64,000 nucleotides of DNA from Semisulcospira habei (taxonomy: Eukaryota; Mollusca; Gastropoda; Semisulcospiridae): assembly GCA_036245525.1 (NCBI GenBank), contig BTPG01000004.1:165088008-165152007 (forward strand), given 5' to 3'. Positions within the stretch are counted from its first letter, which is position 1; every line of letters begins with the position of its first letter. Under the pieces are notes generated by a model, which had not been told where the DNA came from, made no database searches, and was given only the letters and a program-made list of their open reading frames with translations. A program made the translations under genes and the position numbers. Shown here piece by piece: positions 53,818-64,000 of the stretch.

Positions 53818-53952
53818 CGTCATAGACGATCAGCCGTTTACGAGATAGTTGTTTTTCTGAGTAGCAAAGGTTTGGGTATATCAAATTGAAGTGTGGGGTA
53901 AATACATTGCGCCCATGTCAAAATTGTGCCGTCGGAAGATGGAGACATGTTT
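53818..53952 (-). repeat. Inverted third copy of the duplication's right edge
   Basis: Reads in reverse as the 3,364-3,502 segment (AACGGCTGATCGTCTATGA, TATACCCAAACCTTTG). Hence the sequence ending both duplication arms is itself dispersed. Confidence 0.75.
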
Positions 53953-54018
53953 CTGTTGCTAAGTTTGTACCGACGTTACCGACAGACGATTTTCCGCCAT
54001 TTGCAGTTTTATTTTGGG

Positions 54019-54580
54019 GGACCGCCTGGAGTCATTGTTAAATACAATATATTGTGAACTCTTTGTTGGAGGTGATAACTCACAATAAATGACTGAAAAT
54101 GATTTGTACTTTTCGGAAAAGAATATGTGTTAATGCATTAGCGCTCCTATTTGTTTACACTCGGCATTCTCCGCATGTGGTCCCGATGGCGCAATAAGCG
54201 GTAATATGCGGGGAGCTAACGGCAAGCATATCCTCTCAAAACAATGTGATTAATTTTGTTTTATGTAATGTTCCGAGGGAAATATAATCAGTACTTGAAA
54301 ATTTGACCGCCTGGAGACACAGTAAAATATAATAATATTGTGAACTTCTTGTTGGAGATAACTCACAATAAATGATTGAAAATGATTTGTACTTTGCAAA
54401 AAACAACATGTGCTAATGCATTCAGATAATTAGATCTCCTGTCTGTTTACACTCAGCATTCTCCGCATGTGGTCCCGATGGCGGTAAAATGCGGGGAGCT
54501 AACGGCAAGGACATCCTCTCAAAACAATGTGATTAATTTTGTTTACTTATGTAATGTTCCGAGGGAAATATGATCAGTAC
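54019..54580. repeat. ~280 bp direct tandem duplication
   Basis: Two units (54,019-54,296 and 54,303-54,580) share ACCGCCTGGAG, AACTCACAATAAATGA, CATTCTCCGCATGTGGTCCC, GGGGAGCTAACGGCAAG and AATGTTCCGAGGGAAATAT, with substitutions. Confidence 0.88.
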
Positions 54581-54929
54581 TATTCAAATAGTGATTATGT
54601 CGCTGATATTTGATTTACACAGGACATTCGGACTCAAAATGTTGTGGACCATCATACCACCCATACGATGCATGTGTCAGTCCCAATGCAATATCCCCAT
54701 ACGAAACGTATACGGATGGACATTAATCATCAATAGCTGGCATTTAAAATGAAGGTAGCTGCACATCAGTCCTTACGCGAGATTAATTCTTGCCTTTCAC
54801 TGTCACAGCTAAATTACATTGTCAAATGTGTTTACCTAACAAGCTGACCTATTTTATAAAAACCGAGAGAAGTACAGCCCATTCATCAACACATGGCCAA
54901 GCACATAGTTATTAAATTCATGGCAAAGG

Positions 54930-56703
54930 GCCACAACTGCCACCTCAAACAAAACGCTACCTACACACACATATCAATGAGACAGTCAACCTCCATGTGC
55001 GTTAGTCGGGACAGGCTTAAAGTATGGGACTGTAAATCTTACAGCGAAATAATATAACAGCAGCAAGTACATGTATTTGTAAATCACTCAAATAAAACAT
55101 GAGAACTCATCGAGGCCAATGGTGTTATGAGTGGGTGATGGAAACACTGAAAAAATACGTGCACATTATAAAGTATGTGCCCCCCCCCCCCCTCCCTCTC
55201 CCTTTAACTAGCTGTTCATCATACAACATATCTCATTCATTTCATCACTTGACTGAGTGATTTATTAAGTCATCTCTGTGTTACCTGTCTCCGTTTTCTT
55301 TCTCGTATTGAATCCCAATAATATATGAGTGTCGGTGCTAATGCCAGCTGTTAAGAATCCTTGCAGCAAACTGCAAATGTCTATATGCAGACAAACTGAA
55401 AATTATGCAGCAGCAAAATAGTTCCTCTTGTGTGCAGTAGGCTACTGCTAGCAAGATAGGGTTTAATTTTAAACAAATCATTGCATGAACTTCCAAGCGT
55501 GTTCACATTGTGCTGTGTATTGTGAAGTGTACTGTACCATCAGTGATCACTGAGGCTGCATGACACTGATCGCACATCACAACATAGCTTGCCAGTACAA
55601 CTGATTGAATTAAGTGTTACAGTATAATAATAATTAATCAAGTTCCGAAACTTTGTTCAGCCATGACAGTGAAAACCAAGTGGTGTGGCACTCTTTATGC
55701 AGCATTATGCACTTCGGACATAAGTTTCGAAGATATTTTTTTGTTTTGGTGCTGTGGTGTCGAAATGAAACGGGCAAAGCGATGGTAAAGTGAATGAAAA
55801 TAAACTTGACAAACCTTTATCAAGAGTCCGAAATAGCTCAAGCGGTTAAACGTCGGAGCAGGAGAGCGAAAGGAATTGCCGGGTCGTGGGTTCGAATCCC
55901 GTCCCGGCCCCGGTAGCTGGACTCACAATCCAGGGGGGAAAAACGAATTTGTTCAATAGCATGTCCTTTGAAAGGTCCTGGTAAATTAAAGTGGCACAGT
56001 TGGAGTGCGCCTGAGTTGATCAGTGTTCAGGTCGTACTCCATAGGCAATAGATTTCCCTGTCCCCCATAACCCGCCCGTCAGGGCCGTCCATGATCACCT
56101 CGGTGCTGTGGTCGTTAAACCCGAACTAACCAAGCAACCTTTATCAAGACGTAAACATGCACAAAGCAACGTTGCATGTTCGCCTTTTTGGGAAACAAAC
56201 ACGCTTCTGTAGAACAAATGAAAAAGAACTCGCCGGCACACCGAAATTCACGGCAACAAATCCGCGTGTTATGTTGATCATGTTTTGATCACGTGATTTG
56301 GGATACCTAACGATATTTCAGTTCAAGGCAAGCCTTTTCGTAATTTCTTCTTCCCTTAATATACCTAAGTGTGAAAATTTTATTTAAAAATAAATGAAAT
56401 CCTTTTAAGTGACATATAGTGCATACTATCACTGAATACGGGAACACTGAGACCCGTGTAAACTACTGGATCCCCTGTGAACATGGCTGCGACTACAGTC
56501 CCGGTTTCGTCTGCAGCCGAACTAGAAACAAAATTAATGTGCTATAGAAGAAAAATGTCTCCATCCTCCGGCGGTTTAAAACGAGTGCGCACTGCTTTTA
56601 TTCAAACTAGACTTCATTTGATATACCCAAACCTTTTTACTCTCTAGAAAATCACTATCTCGTAAACGGCTGATCGTCTATGACTGAAGGGCAGCTGCTG
56701 GAC
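54930..56703 (+). repeat. Segmental duplication, arm 2 (partner 1,614-3,524)
   Basis: Same order of landmarks as arm 1. It lacks the SINE-alpha at the 1,951 site and has a private tRNA-derived SINE at 55,825-56,135. Confidence 0.85.
55825..56135 (+). mobile_element. tRNA-derived SINE-beta, 13 bp target-site duplication
   Basis: AACCTTTATCAAG flanks it at 55,812-55,824 and 56,136-56,148. Pol III boxes: A box TAGCTCAAGCGG at 55,834-55,845 and B box GGTTCGAATCC at 55,889-55,899. The body ends GTCGTTAAACCCGAACTAAC. The empty site is kept in arm 1 at about 2,957. Confidence 0.93.
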
Positions 56704-56844
56704 TACTCTAGAGAAAGTCAGACAGTGGCGGTGACGTAAAAGAGGCAACTTCGTCACCACGCAGACACTGACATAATACTCTAAATATGATGTCATTCTC
56801 TCACTCGCGCGCGGTTCTTTCTCTCTCACACACAAACATGCGCT

Positions 56845-56901
56845 CCAGGAGGAATGGATCCTCATGCGCCCGGAGAGCGCATGAGGATCTATGCCTCTTG
56901 G
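56845..56901. repeat. Hairpin GGATCCTCATGCGC family copy
   Basis: CCAGGAGGAATGGATCCTCATGCGC pairs with GCGCATGAGGATCTATGCCTCTTGG. Directly upstream of SINE-gamma. Confidence 0.85.
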
Positions 56902-56913
56902 AGATGTTTGAGG

Positions 56914-57128
56914 CGGTCGGTGGCGCAGTGGTTAAGGCGCCTGCCACCAATGCTAAAGGTGCGATGTTCGATTCCTGGTTCCGGCGTCGGACTTTTCTCC
57001 TCAGTCTAGTAAGTATCACCGTTAATTCGGGCGGATCGTCGGGGGTTCTTTCTCCGGGTACTCCGGCTCTTCCTCCCCCTCCACTTTGGTATCAGTTTCA
57101 GCCAACTTAATAAAATTTCAAATACAAA
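56914..57128 (+). mobile_element. tRNA-derived SINE-gamma, copy 1
   Basis: A box GGTGGCGCAGTGGTTAAGGC and B box ATGTTCGATTCC. Body ends AAATTTCAAATACAAACG. Matches the inverted copy at 58,895-59,110. Confidence 0.88.
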
Positions 57129-57365
57129 CGATTTCCAAATAAAACTTCAGTAGCTCGCTTGAGCATGCCCTTAGCACCACGTGAATGTTCTGTGTTTACG
57201 TACAGTGTGTGAGTGAATGCGCGTGTTTCACGTGAGCGTGCTTTTGAATGCAGTTCGCGGCTACATTCTGCGCATTGAATTATATTATAAATATGAGAAA
57301 TGCGCCATATAAATACCATGTAATAATAAATAATGTTTGGAGCGCGCGCGCACGCACTCACGCAC

Positions 57366-57443
<78 letters not shown>
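57366..57443. repeat. (AC)n microsatellite
   Basis: About 75 bases of AC dinucleotide. Confidence 0.98.
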
Positions 57444-57445
<2 letters not shown>

Positions 57446-57748
57446 CGACGCGCTTTCATAAGAGCATGCAGGTGACCCGTGTACTTAGTATATCATGTAG
57501 CTAGGTAATGTCAACCTGCTTTCACACAAATTATAGCAAGACTGAAATTGTACTGTCAAGTTTTAGTATTGTCACCATTTTCTCAAGCCTATGAAGCGAA
57601 CGTGAAACTCCTATCACGTAAAATATAAAATTACGTACAAACTAAAACTTACGTCATGACAAATGACGTTTGACAAATCAATGACGCATACGTTCTGCGC
57701 CCCTTATAGAACTCACTGACGCATTTGTCAGATAGTGAGTGGGGTGTA

Positions 57749-57910
57749 ATTTATCTATCTATCTATATCCCGTAGTCTTGCCGACCGTTGGGGCACCACT
57801 GATGACTTGGCAACCGGCTCCCTCCATTCCACTCTGTTCTCTGCCATTCTTAGCGTATCACCCAGCCTCAGTCCTGTCCACTCTGAGATATTGTCCTCCC
57901 ATCTTTTCCT
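57749..57910 (-). mobile_element. LINE-F 3' end with GATA-repeat tail
   Basis: The minus frame encodes KRWEDNISEWTGLRLGDTL then AENRVEWREPVAKSSVVPQR and RSARLRD, followed by (GATA)n at 57,749-57,765. This is the C-terminus of an RTE-like LINE of the same broad type as LINE-E. 5'-truncated. Confidence 0.8.
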
Positions 57911-58002
57911 CAAAGTGGGGTGTAAACTTACCATTAAAAACGGATGATGCTAGGGTTAAAGGGGGGTGGAGGGGGGGGTGAGAGGGGGTGGGGGAGGAAG
58001 TA

Positions 58003-58225
58003 CGATTCCCCGTTCCCTGTTTCGCCGTTCCCCGTTTCGTCGTTTCCTGTTTTGCGGTTTCGTCGTTTCCTGTTTTGCCGTTCCCATTTCGTTGCTTCCT
58101 GTTTCGCCGTTCCCCGTTTCCTGTTTGGCCGTTCCCCGTTTCGTCGTTTCCTGTTTTGCCGTTCCCCGTTTCGTTGCTTCCTGTTTCGCCGTTCCCGGTT
58201 TCCTGTTTTGCCGTTCCCCGTTTCA
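58003..58225. repeat. Minisatellite of TTCCCCGTTTCGTCG words
   Basis: Irregular array of 10-11 base words (CGTTCCCCGTTT, CGTCGTTTCCTGTTTTG). All three plus frames stay open by composition only; not a gene. Confidence 0.92.
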
Positions 58226-58375
58226 AGTCCTGCTTCACCGAGATGCGAAACGCCTTTTTCAGAGCCGTCGTTTTACAGGTAGTGGCTTTTCGCCGTTTTT
58301 GGAACACAGTCAAATGGCAATACTGTTTTGCTTATTTAACCTGTTCAGTACCGAGAAAATGTGAACAACAGCCAA

Positions 58376-58474
58376 CTACAAGAGGTACAGATCGTCTTGA
58401 CCCCCCCCCCCCTCAACCCGCCCCCCCCCCCCCCCCCCCCCAGTTGCGGGGGCTCATGATGACCTGTGCCTTTC
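58376..58474. repeat. Weak foldback with poly-C loop, AGAGACATAGATCC family
   Basis: ACAAGAGGTACAGATCGTCTTGA and GGGGGCTCATGATGACCTGTGCCTTTCGC flank long C runs. Confidence 0.5.
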
Positions 58475-58515
58475 GCTGACACACTTTGATTCCACATTCC
58501 TGGGACAACTAGTTG

Positions 58516-58572
58516 GGGTTTTTTTGGGTTTTTTTTTTTTTTTTTTTTTGTTTGTTTGTTTTTTGTTTTTTT

Positions 58573-58607
<35 letters not shown>

Positions 58608-58624
58608 GGGGGGGGGGGGGGGGT
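58516..58624. repeat. Poly-T then poly-G tract
   Basis: Over 80 T-rich bases pass directly into about 19 G. Confidence 0.95.
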
Positions 58625-58691
58625 TCTGTTTGGTGTTGAACTAATAAAGATTGCAGAAACCCAATCTGCTGTCAGCTGGCTGTGAACGGGT

Positions 58692-58720
58692 TATAATAAT
58701 AATAATAATAATAATAATAC
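58692..58720. repeat. (AAT)n microsatellite
   Basis: About nine AAT units. Confidence 0.97.
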
Positions 58721-58894
58721 CGTTATTATATGGGCGCTTTTTCTCAATTTTGGGACAAATCGACTCAAAGCGCCGCGAACTGAAACCCAACACGCACACT
58801 CACATAACAGGCACGGATTTACGCCATTTGAGACAAACACAGTACAAGACAGACGAAGGGCCAGTTCAGCTACTGAAGTTACAGAGATTTTTGA

Positions 58895-59110
58895 TCGCTT
58901 GTATTTGAAATTTGTAAAGTGGCCTGGGGGGGGGGGTGGAGGGGGGGGTGGAAGAACCGGAGTACCCGGAGAAAGAACCCCCGACGGTCCGCCCGAATTA
59001 ACGGTGACACTTACCAGAGGAGAAAAGTCCGACGCCGGAACCCGTTTTCGAACCTCGCACCTTTGGCATTGGTGGCAGGCGCCTTAACCACTGCGCCACG
59101 GACCGCCCCG
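58895..59110 (-). mobile_element. tRNA-derived SINE-gamma, copy 2
   Basis: Minus-strand copy of 56,914-57,128. A box GTGGCGCAGTGGTTAAGGC and B box GGTTCGAAAACG. Two poly-G runs at 58,926-58,950 have expanded within its 3' part. Confidence 0.88.
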
Positions 59111-59121
59111 ATTTTCAGATG

Positions 59122-59202
59122 TTAACTCTTTCGAGACGTGCCGCATCCGGTTTCGCGGCGTTACGCCGCGAATCCGGCTGCGGCACGTCTCGAAAGAGTT
59201 AA
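59122..59202. mobile_element. 81 bp TTAA foldback element
   Basis: TTAA at 59,122-59,125 and 59,199-59,202. CTCTTTCGAGACGTGCCGCA mirrors TGCGGCACGTCTCGAAAGAG almost entirely, centre GGCGTTACGCC. Confidence 0.88.
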
Positions 59203-59654
59203 CCCCTTCCCTGCCGCTGAACGCCGCACATTTTTGTTTGTGAAATCTTTGTTCATTAACTATATAGCCTGGCATGCATATAATGCAAAATGCACAAGAA
59301 ATGCAAATATAGTCCCATCCATTTCTGTGATTTTTCATCCAAAACATATCTCTCATCAGGTCAGAGCAAAAAAAAAAATCAGGTGGTTTGACGATGTGAT
59401 TTTCAGCTTCAGTATTTATCAAAGTTCTTTACAGAGCGTGTCAGTATTACAAACGAGCATCGCTTCATTTTGTTATAAATTCTTTCAAAGCACACTACTG
59501 CACTATGCTTGATTGTTTATCTGTTTGTTTGCTTGTTTTGTCACAAGTTTGTTTTTCAAGCAAATAATGATTACAGCGTTTATTGTATTTTTAAGAACAG
59601 TATTCATAACAAGCACACAGTGTATACACAGTGCTTTCCAACCCAAAAATCGAA

Positions 59655-59942
59655 AAGCAAGAGGGGCGGGGGGGGGGGGGGGGGGCGGCAGGGTGGGGGG
59701 GGGGGGGGAAGGGGCGGAAGTGGGGGGGGGGGGAGGAGGCGGAGACGGCGCGTGCGTGTTAAGACTCTCACCATTCGCCAAAATATCAAACAACGGGTGG
59801 GCGAGGGAGGGGGGGGGGGTCCAAACACCCCGAAAAGGGACTTTGTTATGTCATTTTAAAGAATTTGGGTCGGGGGTGAGGAGGGGGGGGGGTCCGAAAC
59901 CCATTTAACCACCCCCACCCACCCACCCCCCAGATCCGCCCC
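59655..59942. repeat. G-rich block, hAT-like ends suspected
   Basis: AGGGGCGG near 59,662 and CCGCCCCTG at 59,936. Inside, CATTCGCCAAAATATC and ACACCCCGAAAAGGGACTTTGTTATG match the nested element at 48,900-49,470. Several poly-G runs. Confidence 0.5.
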
Positions 59943-60014
59943 TGAAACGGGAAACGTCGAATCGTCACCGTAAAGGGTCGTTAACGCCTTATTTATTATA
60001 TTATATTTTATTAT

Positions 60015-60118
<104 letters not shown>

Positions 60119-60161
60119 CAAAATTTAAATCCCGATAAGTCACTCATTCAGCCCGATCCAT

Positions 60162-60231
60162 CTGCAGGAGGCATAGATTCTCATCAGCCCCTGCATCTGC
60201 AGGGTCTGAGGAGAATCGATACCTCTTGCAG
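60162..60231. repeat. Hairpin CTGCAGGAGGCATAGATTCT
   Basis: Pairs with AGAATCGATACCTCTTGCAG. AGAGACATAGATCC family variant. Confidence 0.8.
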
Positions 60232-60456
60232 GCTTGCTGATAGGGGATCTTGAGATTAAAGGGAAACCATCTCGTATTTAAAAGCGAGCAAAAAAGCAAG
60301 CAGATAACACTAGTGTGCACTGTCTCAAAGGATCGCACAGGTAAGAGATGCAGAAACTGATTTGGCACTGCTGTTGGAATAACGAGGTTTGCTAACCCAT
60401 CTTCTCTGCTGAGGTGTTGTTAGTTTGAGCGAGTAACTACTTGTACTGTCCTAATA

Positions 60457-60725
60457 TGTATTTATTTATTTATTTATTATTAATTTATTTTTTATTTACA
60501 TCTATTATTAATAATTTATTTTCATTGTATTTTTATTTTTTTTATGTATTTTGTATTATTTTAATCTATTTATTTTTTAATATTTATTTATTTATTATTA
60601 TTTATTAATAATTTATTTTCATTTCATTTTCTTTCTTTTAAAAAAAATTAATGTTTAGTTCATTATTTGTTTCATTTATTTATGTATTTATTTATTTATG
60701 TATTTACGTATGTATTTATAATTAA
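60457..60725. repeat. TTTA-rich low-complexity block
   Basis: Long run of TATTTATT-like words. Confidence 0.9.
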
Positions 60726-61081
60726 TACTGCTTCACGTTGATGTGCAGATTGTAAATCAAATGCCTGTGTTTTTGAACTCTGTCGGGTAGACAATCGCTT
60801 AATTACTTGGCTGGCTTCTTGTCCCTCAAGCAAATGGTCCCCGGGCCGACGTGGGCCCGAGGACCTCCGCATAGTGGCTGCTGGCATCACACCAGCCTGA
60901 CAATCACGACGTCAGGGCTACAGGACTAATTATTTCCTACCATAGCACGCGAAAGGTCCTGTAATGATTTTGGATGTTAGTGTGTTACTGTTGATACTGG
61001 CAAGTTGAAAGAGTGGTTGCCTATGGCACACATGGCCGGGTTGTGGGGCACTGGGACACATGCGGCACAGCCGTAAGAACG

Positions 61082-61161
61082 TTAACTCATTCCAGACGAA
61101 CGGCATCCGGATACGCGGCTTAAGCCTCGTATCCGGAATCCGTTCGTCTCGAATGTGTTAA
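61082..61161. mobile_element. 80 bp TTAA foldback element
   Basis: TTAA at 61,082-61,085 and 61,158-61,161. CATTCCAGACGAACGGCATC mirrors ATCCGTTCGTCTCGAATG with centre GCGGCTTAAGCC. Confidence 0.85.
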
Positions 61162-61350
61162 CGTTGCCGGAGTCCGATTCACTAGGCTGAAATGTCATCG
61201 GACAAAAGAGTTTGCGTAGCGTAGCCGCATGTCGGTGACAGGGGCAGCTGTTCAGTGCCGGCTTCTAAAGAAGACCACTCTGCCCTTGTCATTAACAAAA
61301 GCCATTATGCACAGTTTTTAGGAAATCGAGATTTTCATTTTTACAAAATG

Positions 61351-61434
61351 AGTACTGCAGTTATTTGGCGGAAGCCAGTATTTTTTTTTTTTTGAATACA
61401 TATACTGGCTACCGCCGCAAATAACTGCAGTACT
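61351..61434. repeat. Palindrome AGTACTGCAGTTATTTG
   Basis: AGTACTGCAGTTATTTGGCG mirrors CGCAAATAACTGCAGTACT, with a T-rich centre. Confidence 0.85.
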
Positions 61435-62006
61435 GCTGCCTGAACTACTCATCGTGCACACTGCAACCGATGCCATGAGCCACGGTTGACGTGCGACAGA
61501 GATCCTTTAAATAAATAGAAGCTCATCTTTTCCTGCCTACATGCACGAGTAAATGCGTACAAAAGCGCTTAGGAAAGTCTGGTAAGAACCGCGTTACATG
61601 TATTTTCAGTTCTGCTATGAATAATGCAGACCTTTCGGATTATATCGGAGATGGAATTGCGTGTGCACGAGTTTTTTGCCGCAGGGGAGTTCTCTCGAGT
61701 TTTGCTGGTCATGCGCGCGCAGTTATGACGATCATCACAGTAATTTCCCTTAGTTGACAAATGATCTAATTGTTATCAGGGGTAGATAGGTCGCAACCCA
61801 ATGCAGACTGGGATAATTCTTCTATCCTCGACATGATTAACCATCCTACTAGTGGAACGCAGCCAAACTCAAGCAAAAAAAGTACACGCAAAATACACGG
61901 ATTCTCATTGGCCCCCGCAGTCATGGGGGCAGAGTACTTGCAAGTCAGTGCCTTTAGCTGGCATTGCGCCCGCCTTTATACATGGCAAAAGCGACTATGG
62001 CCACTT

Positions 62007-62180
62007 TTGAGAAAAGCTAGATTTTCATTGTATAACAATAAAAATCTCGCTTTTCCCAAAGTGAACGTACTAGCGTTTGTCATATGACGTACTAGATTTG
62101 TCTGCCGTTGTTTCAAAGCCATATCCATGTTGTTAGAAAAGCGAGATTTTCATTGCGTATCAATGAAAATCTCGCTTTTC
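62007..62180. repeat. Two hairpins of AAAAGCGAGATTTTCATTG
   Basis: Foldbacks at about 62,011-62,056 and 62,134-62,180 share the stem AAAGCGAGATTTTCATTG. A weaker relative is at 35,655-35,697. Confidence 0.85.
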
Positions 62181-62360
62181 TCCAAAATATTTTGTAATAA
62201 TTATTACGGCAGAAGACTGATAATGGCTGTAACATCCTGTTGATTTGTAAAGACAACTTTTTCACGCATTTTTGAAAAACAGCCATGTGAGCACATTCAT
62301 GTATGTTCTTTTGTCATTTTTATCATGCCCCCAGCGGGTCCAAAATTAAATAATAGAGTA

Positions 62361-62486
62361 CCAGGGGTCAATTGCATGAGCGAGCTTAGTCCTGCACCAG
62401 CCACTAAGCAAGGTGCGCCGCTATAGCGGCGCACCTTGCTAAGTGGCTGGCGCAGGACTAAGCTCGCTCATGCAACTGGCCCCAGG
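62361..62486. repeat. 126 bp near-perfect palindrome
   Basis: GAGCGAGCTTAGTCCTG... and ...AGGACTAAGCTCGCTC pair over about 60 bases per arm around GCGCCGCTATAGCGGCGC. Confidence 0.93.
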
Positions 62487-62489
62487 GGA

Positions 62490-63428
62490 ATGTGGTGGGA
62501 GCTACCCACTGCACCATTCTTTGTGACACAATGACCTGCACCATGTTGAGTTCTTGAGAGCAGCATTGGTATTGCTTGGTTTACGGGCCAGAATGGTGCA
62601 GACTATGTTGTAAGCACTTTGCCAGCCCAGCACTGTATTTTGTCGACTGTACAGCGTTGAGTTTATATTAAGAACATTACAAGTTTCGCAGAGTATGTGA
62701 CAGTGCACAGTGCATTTCACTCTTGTTAGTGGTATCATTTCATGTTGATGTCAGCATCGTGCAGTGTAATTGACACTGCATTTCACTTTGTTGTCAGTGC
62801 TGCAATGGGACGCATACGGTAGGCGGGGTGGCAACAGTATTGTTTGATGTGCATGCCAACATTGTGCAGGGTATGTGTGCAGTGCGGTTTGGGGGCTCGA
62901 AACTGTGCATTTCACTGTTATAATGCAGTGGGATGTGTAATGTTGAGTTCTATCCTACAGCCTGGGGTGGCATGGATACTATATAACGGGATAGGAAACG
63001 GCCTCTCTGCGATACCAGACATTTGACAAGGGCCCTTTATGTTTGGGCCAGCCGGGCGCGCGGTGATGCAGAACATCGCCTACCCACCTAGTTACGCAAT
63101 CCGCGCGAGTCGCGATACAATTAGTGACTTTGTGCGCATGCTCCAAAGCCGGACGCAACCGGTTTTAAGATCGGTGTCTGTTTTATTATCGTCCTTCCGA
63201 ATCCGAGTCTGAGGTTTGATTCTATTAATTAACAGTGTAGTACATATTTAGTGTCCTTTCACGTTTCTTTTCTGGTGGCATTTGTAGCTTAGCGTCACAC
63301 TGGATCACTATCTCAGGGCAGTCATTATGCCGCGCAGGTGTGCATGTAAAACCTGCTCCGCTGCTACTTTTCATCTGTAGATGCTTGTCATGAACTAATT
63401 TGCTCTGAGGCCAATCAAAAAATAAAAG
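62490..63428. other. Intergenic, no gene recognised
   Basis: No conserved frame. TGCATTTCACT recurs at about 62,709, 62,777 and 62,907, suggesting a decayed local repeat. Confidence 0.4.
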
Positions 63429-63430
63429 GT

Positions 63431-63856
63431 TAGGTGTGAAGAGACGTTATCATTATGTGTTAAGATAATGCAACCCTGAAATAAGGTATAAGTGTCATGA
63501 ACTAGGTGTGAAGAGACATTATCATTATGTGTTAACTCATTCTACCCCAACACCGAAATCCACAATTTCGCCGTTGTTCTCTGAAGACTGCATTGCAGTG
63601 CAGGACACAGATCGACCATGATAGTTCAAGGGTGATGCCAGAATAGCTTGGCGCCCATAGGCGCCAAGCTATTCTGGCATCACCCTTGAACTATCATGGT
63701 CGATCTTTATCTTGCTGTGGTGTGTCTGGGGTAGAATGAGTTAAGATAATGCAGCCCTGAAATAAGGTATAAGTGTCATGAACTAGGTGTGAAGAGACAT
63801 TATCATTATGTGTTAAGATAATGCAACCCTGAAATAAGGTATAAGTGTCATGAAGT
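63431..63856 (+). repeat. 72 bp tandem repeat holding an inserted TTAA element
   Basis: Units start TAGGTGTGAAGAGAC at 63,431, 63,503 and 63,784, with a longer variant near 63,892. The second unit is opened by the element at 63,532-63,744. Confidence 0.92.
63532..63744 (-). mobile_element. TTAA element, backbone III, in a tandem repeat
   Basis: TTAA at 63,532-63,535 and 63,741-63,744. Core at 63,624-63,692. The unit start spacing 63,503 to 63,784 is 281, exactly 72 plus the 209 bases added by element and duplicated TTAA. Confidence 0.96.
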
Positions 63857-64000
63857 AATTTGCATGGGGCCAGTCAAGAACTAAACGGTAAGGTGTGAAG
63901 AGACATTCCATTATGTGTTAAGATACAACCCTAAAACAAGGTGCAAACCAAAAGATTAAGTGTTATGGACTGATCTGACCTGAGTAATTACGGTATTTAT

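Noticed and set aside
55831..55905. Possible functional tRNA gene
   Set aside because: A and B boxes are good, but the acceptor stem and anticodon arm do not pair convincingly and the unit is inside a 311 bp insertion with target duplication. It is a SINE head.
56919..56990. Possible functional tRNA gene (GTGGCGCAGTGGTTAAGGC)
   Set aside because: Same reasoning; an inverted copy with the same extended body at 58,895-59,110 shows it is a SINE.
57944..58479. Overlapping open frames of 112-163 codons on the plus strand and 151 on the minus
   Set aside because: They are produced by a minisatellite without stop codons in several frames. The translations are periodic and no domain is visible.

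Overview
The window looks like animal nuclear DNA that is almost entirely transposable elements. I see no bacterial or phage gene organisation. The evidence for an animal is the set of element families: APE-type LINEs of the RTE/CR1/Jockey sort, tRNA-derived SINEs, Tc1/mariner, PIF/Harbinger, a Ty3/gypsy element with integrase ahead of the reverse transcriptase position, a DIRS fragment and a Maverick/Polinton capsid remnant. There is also one gene with animal-type splice signals. The combination, and SINE tails of the CGTTAAGCAATGTACAATCAATC type, suggest a lophotrochozoan, probably a marine gastropod mollusc. That is inference and was not checked.

Bases 1-33,600 are a retroelement graveyard. 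A dispersed repeat field and one arm of a segmental duplication (1,614-3,520) are followed by a LINE of family A (4,272-6,240), a gag-only LTR element (6,547-9,088, with a 20-N gap), LINEs of families B, D and C (9,116-14,072), and a Tc1 element (14,936-19,412) opened by several insertions. A broken Polinton capsid gene (19,719-21,050) then abuts a DIRS fragment (21,051-21,469). A gypsy element on the minus strand (21,470 to about 33,550) follows. It carries a LINE-A, a SINE, a LINE-C and a Harbinger, inserted into its LTRs and interior.

Bases 33,600-64,000 are different in character. Long retroelements are rare. The space is filled with foldback DNA: at least thirteen cores of one hairpin sequence, carried in three different TTAA-bounded element backbones, plus several other hairpin families, long palindromes, microsatellites and poly-C/poly-G runs. 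The only intron-bearing gene lies here, on the minus strand at about 46,109-49,989. It encodes zinc fingers, a tyrosine-recombinase-like domain and a conserved C-terminal domain, and is broken by frameshifts. The second arm of the segmental duplication is at 54,930-56,703. Two tRNA-derived SINE families occur at 55,825-56,135, 56,914-57,128 and 58,895-59,110.

Insertion order can be read in many places from target-site duplications and from empty sites kept in paralogous sequence. No intact, clearly functional protein-coding gene was found. The longest undamaged coding stretch is the 381-codon LINE-C frame at 39,970-41,115.
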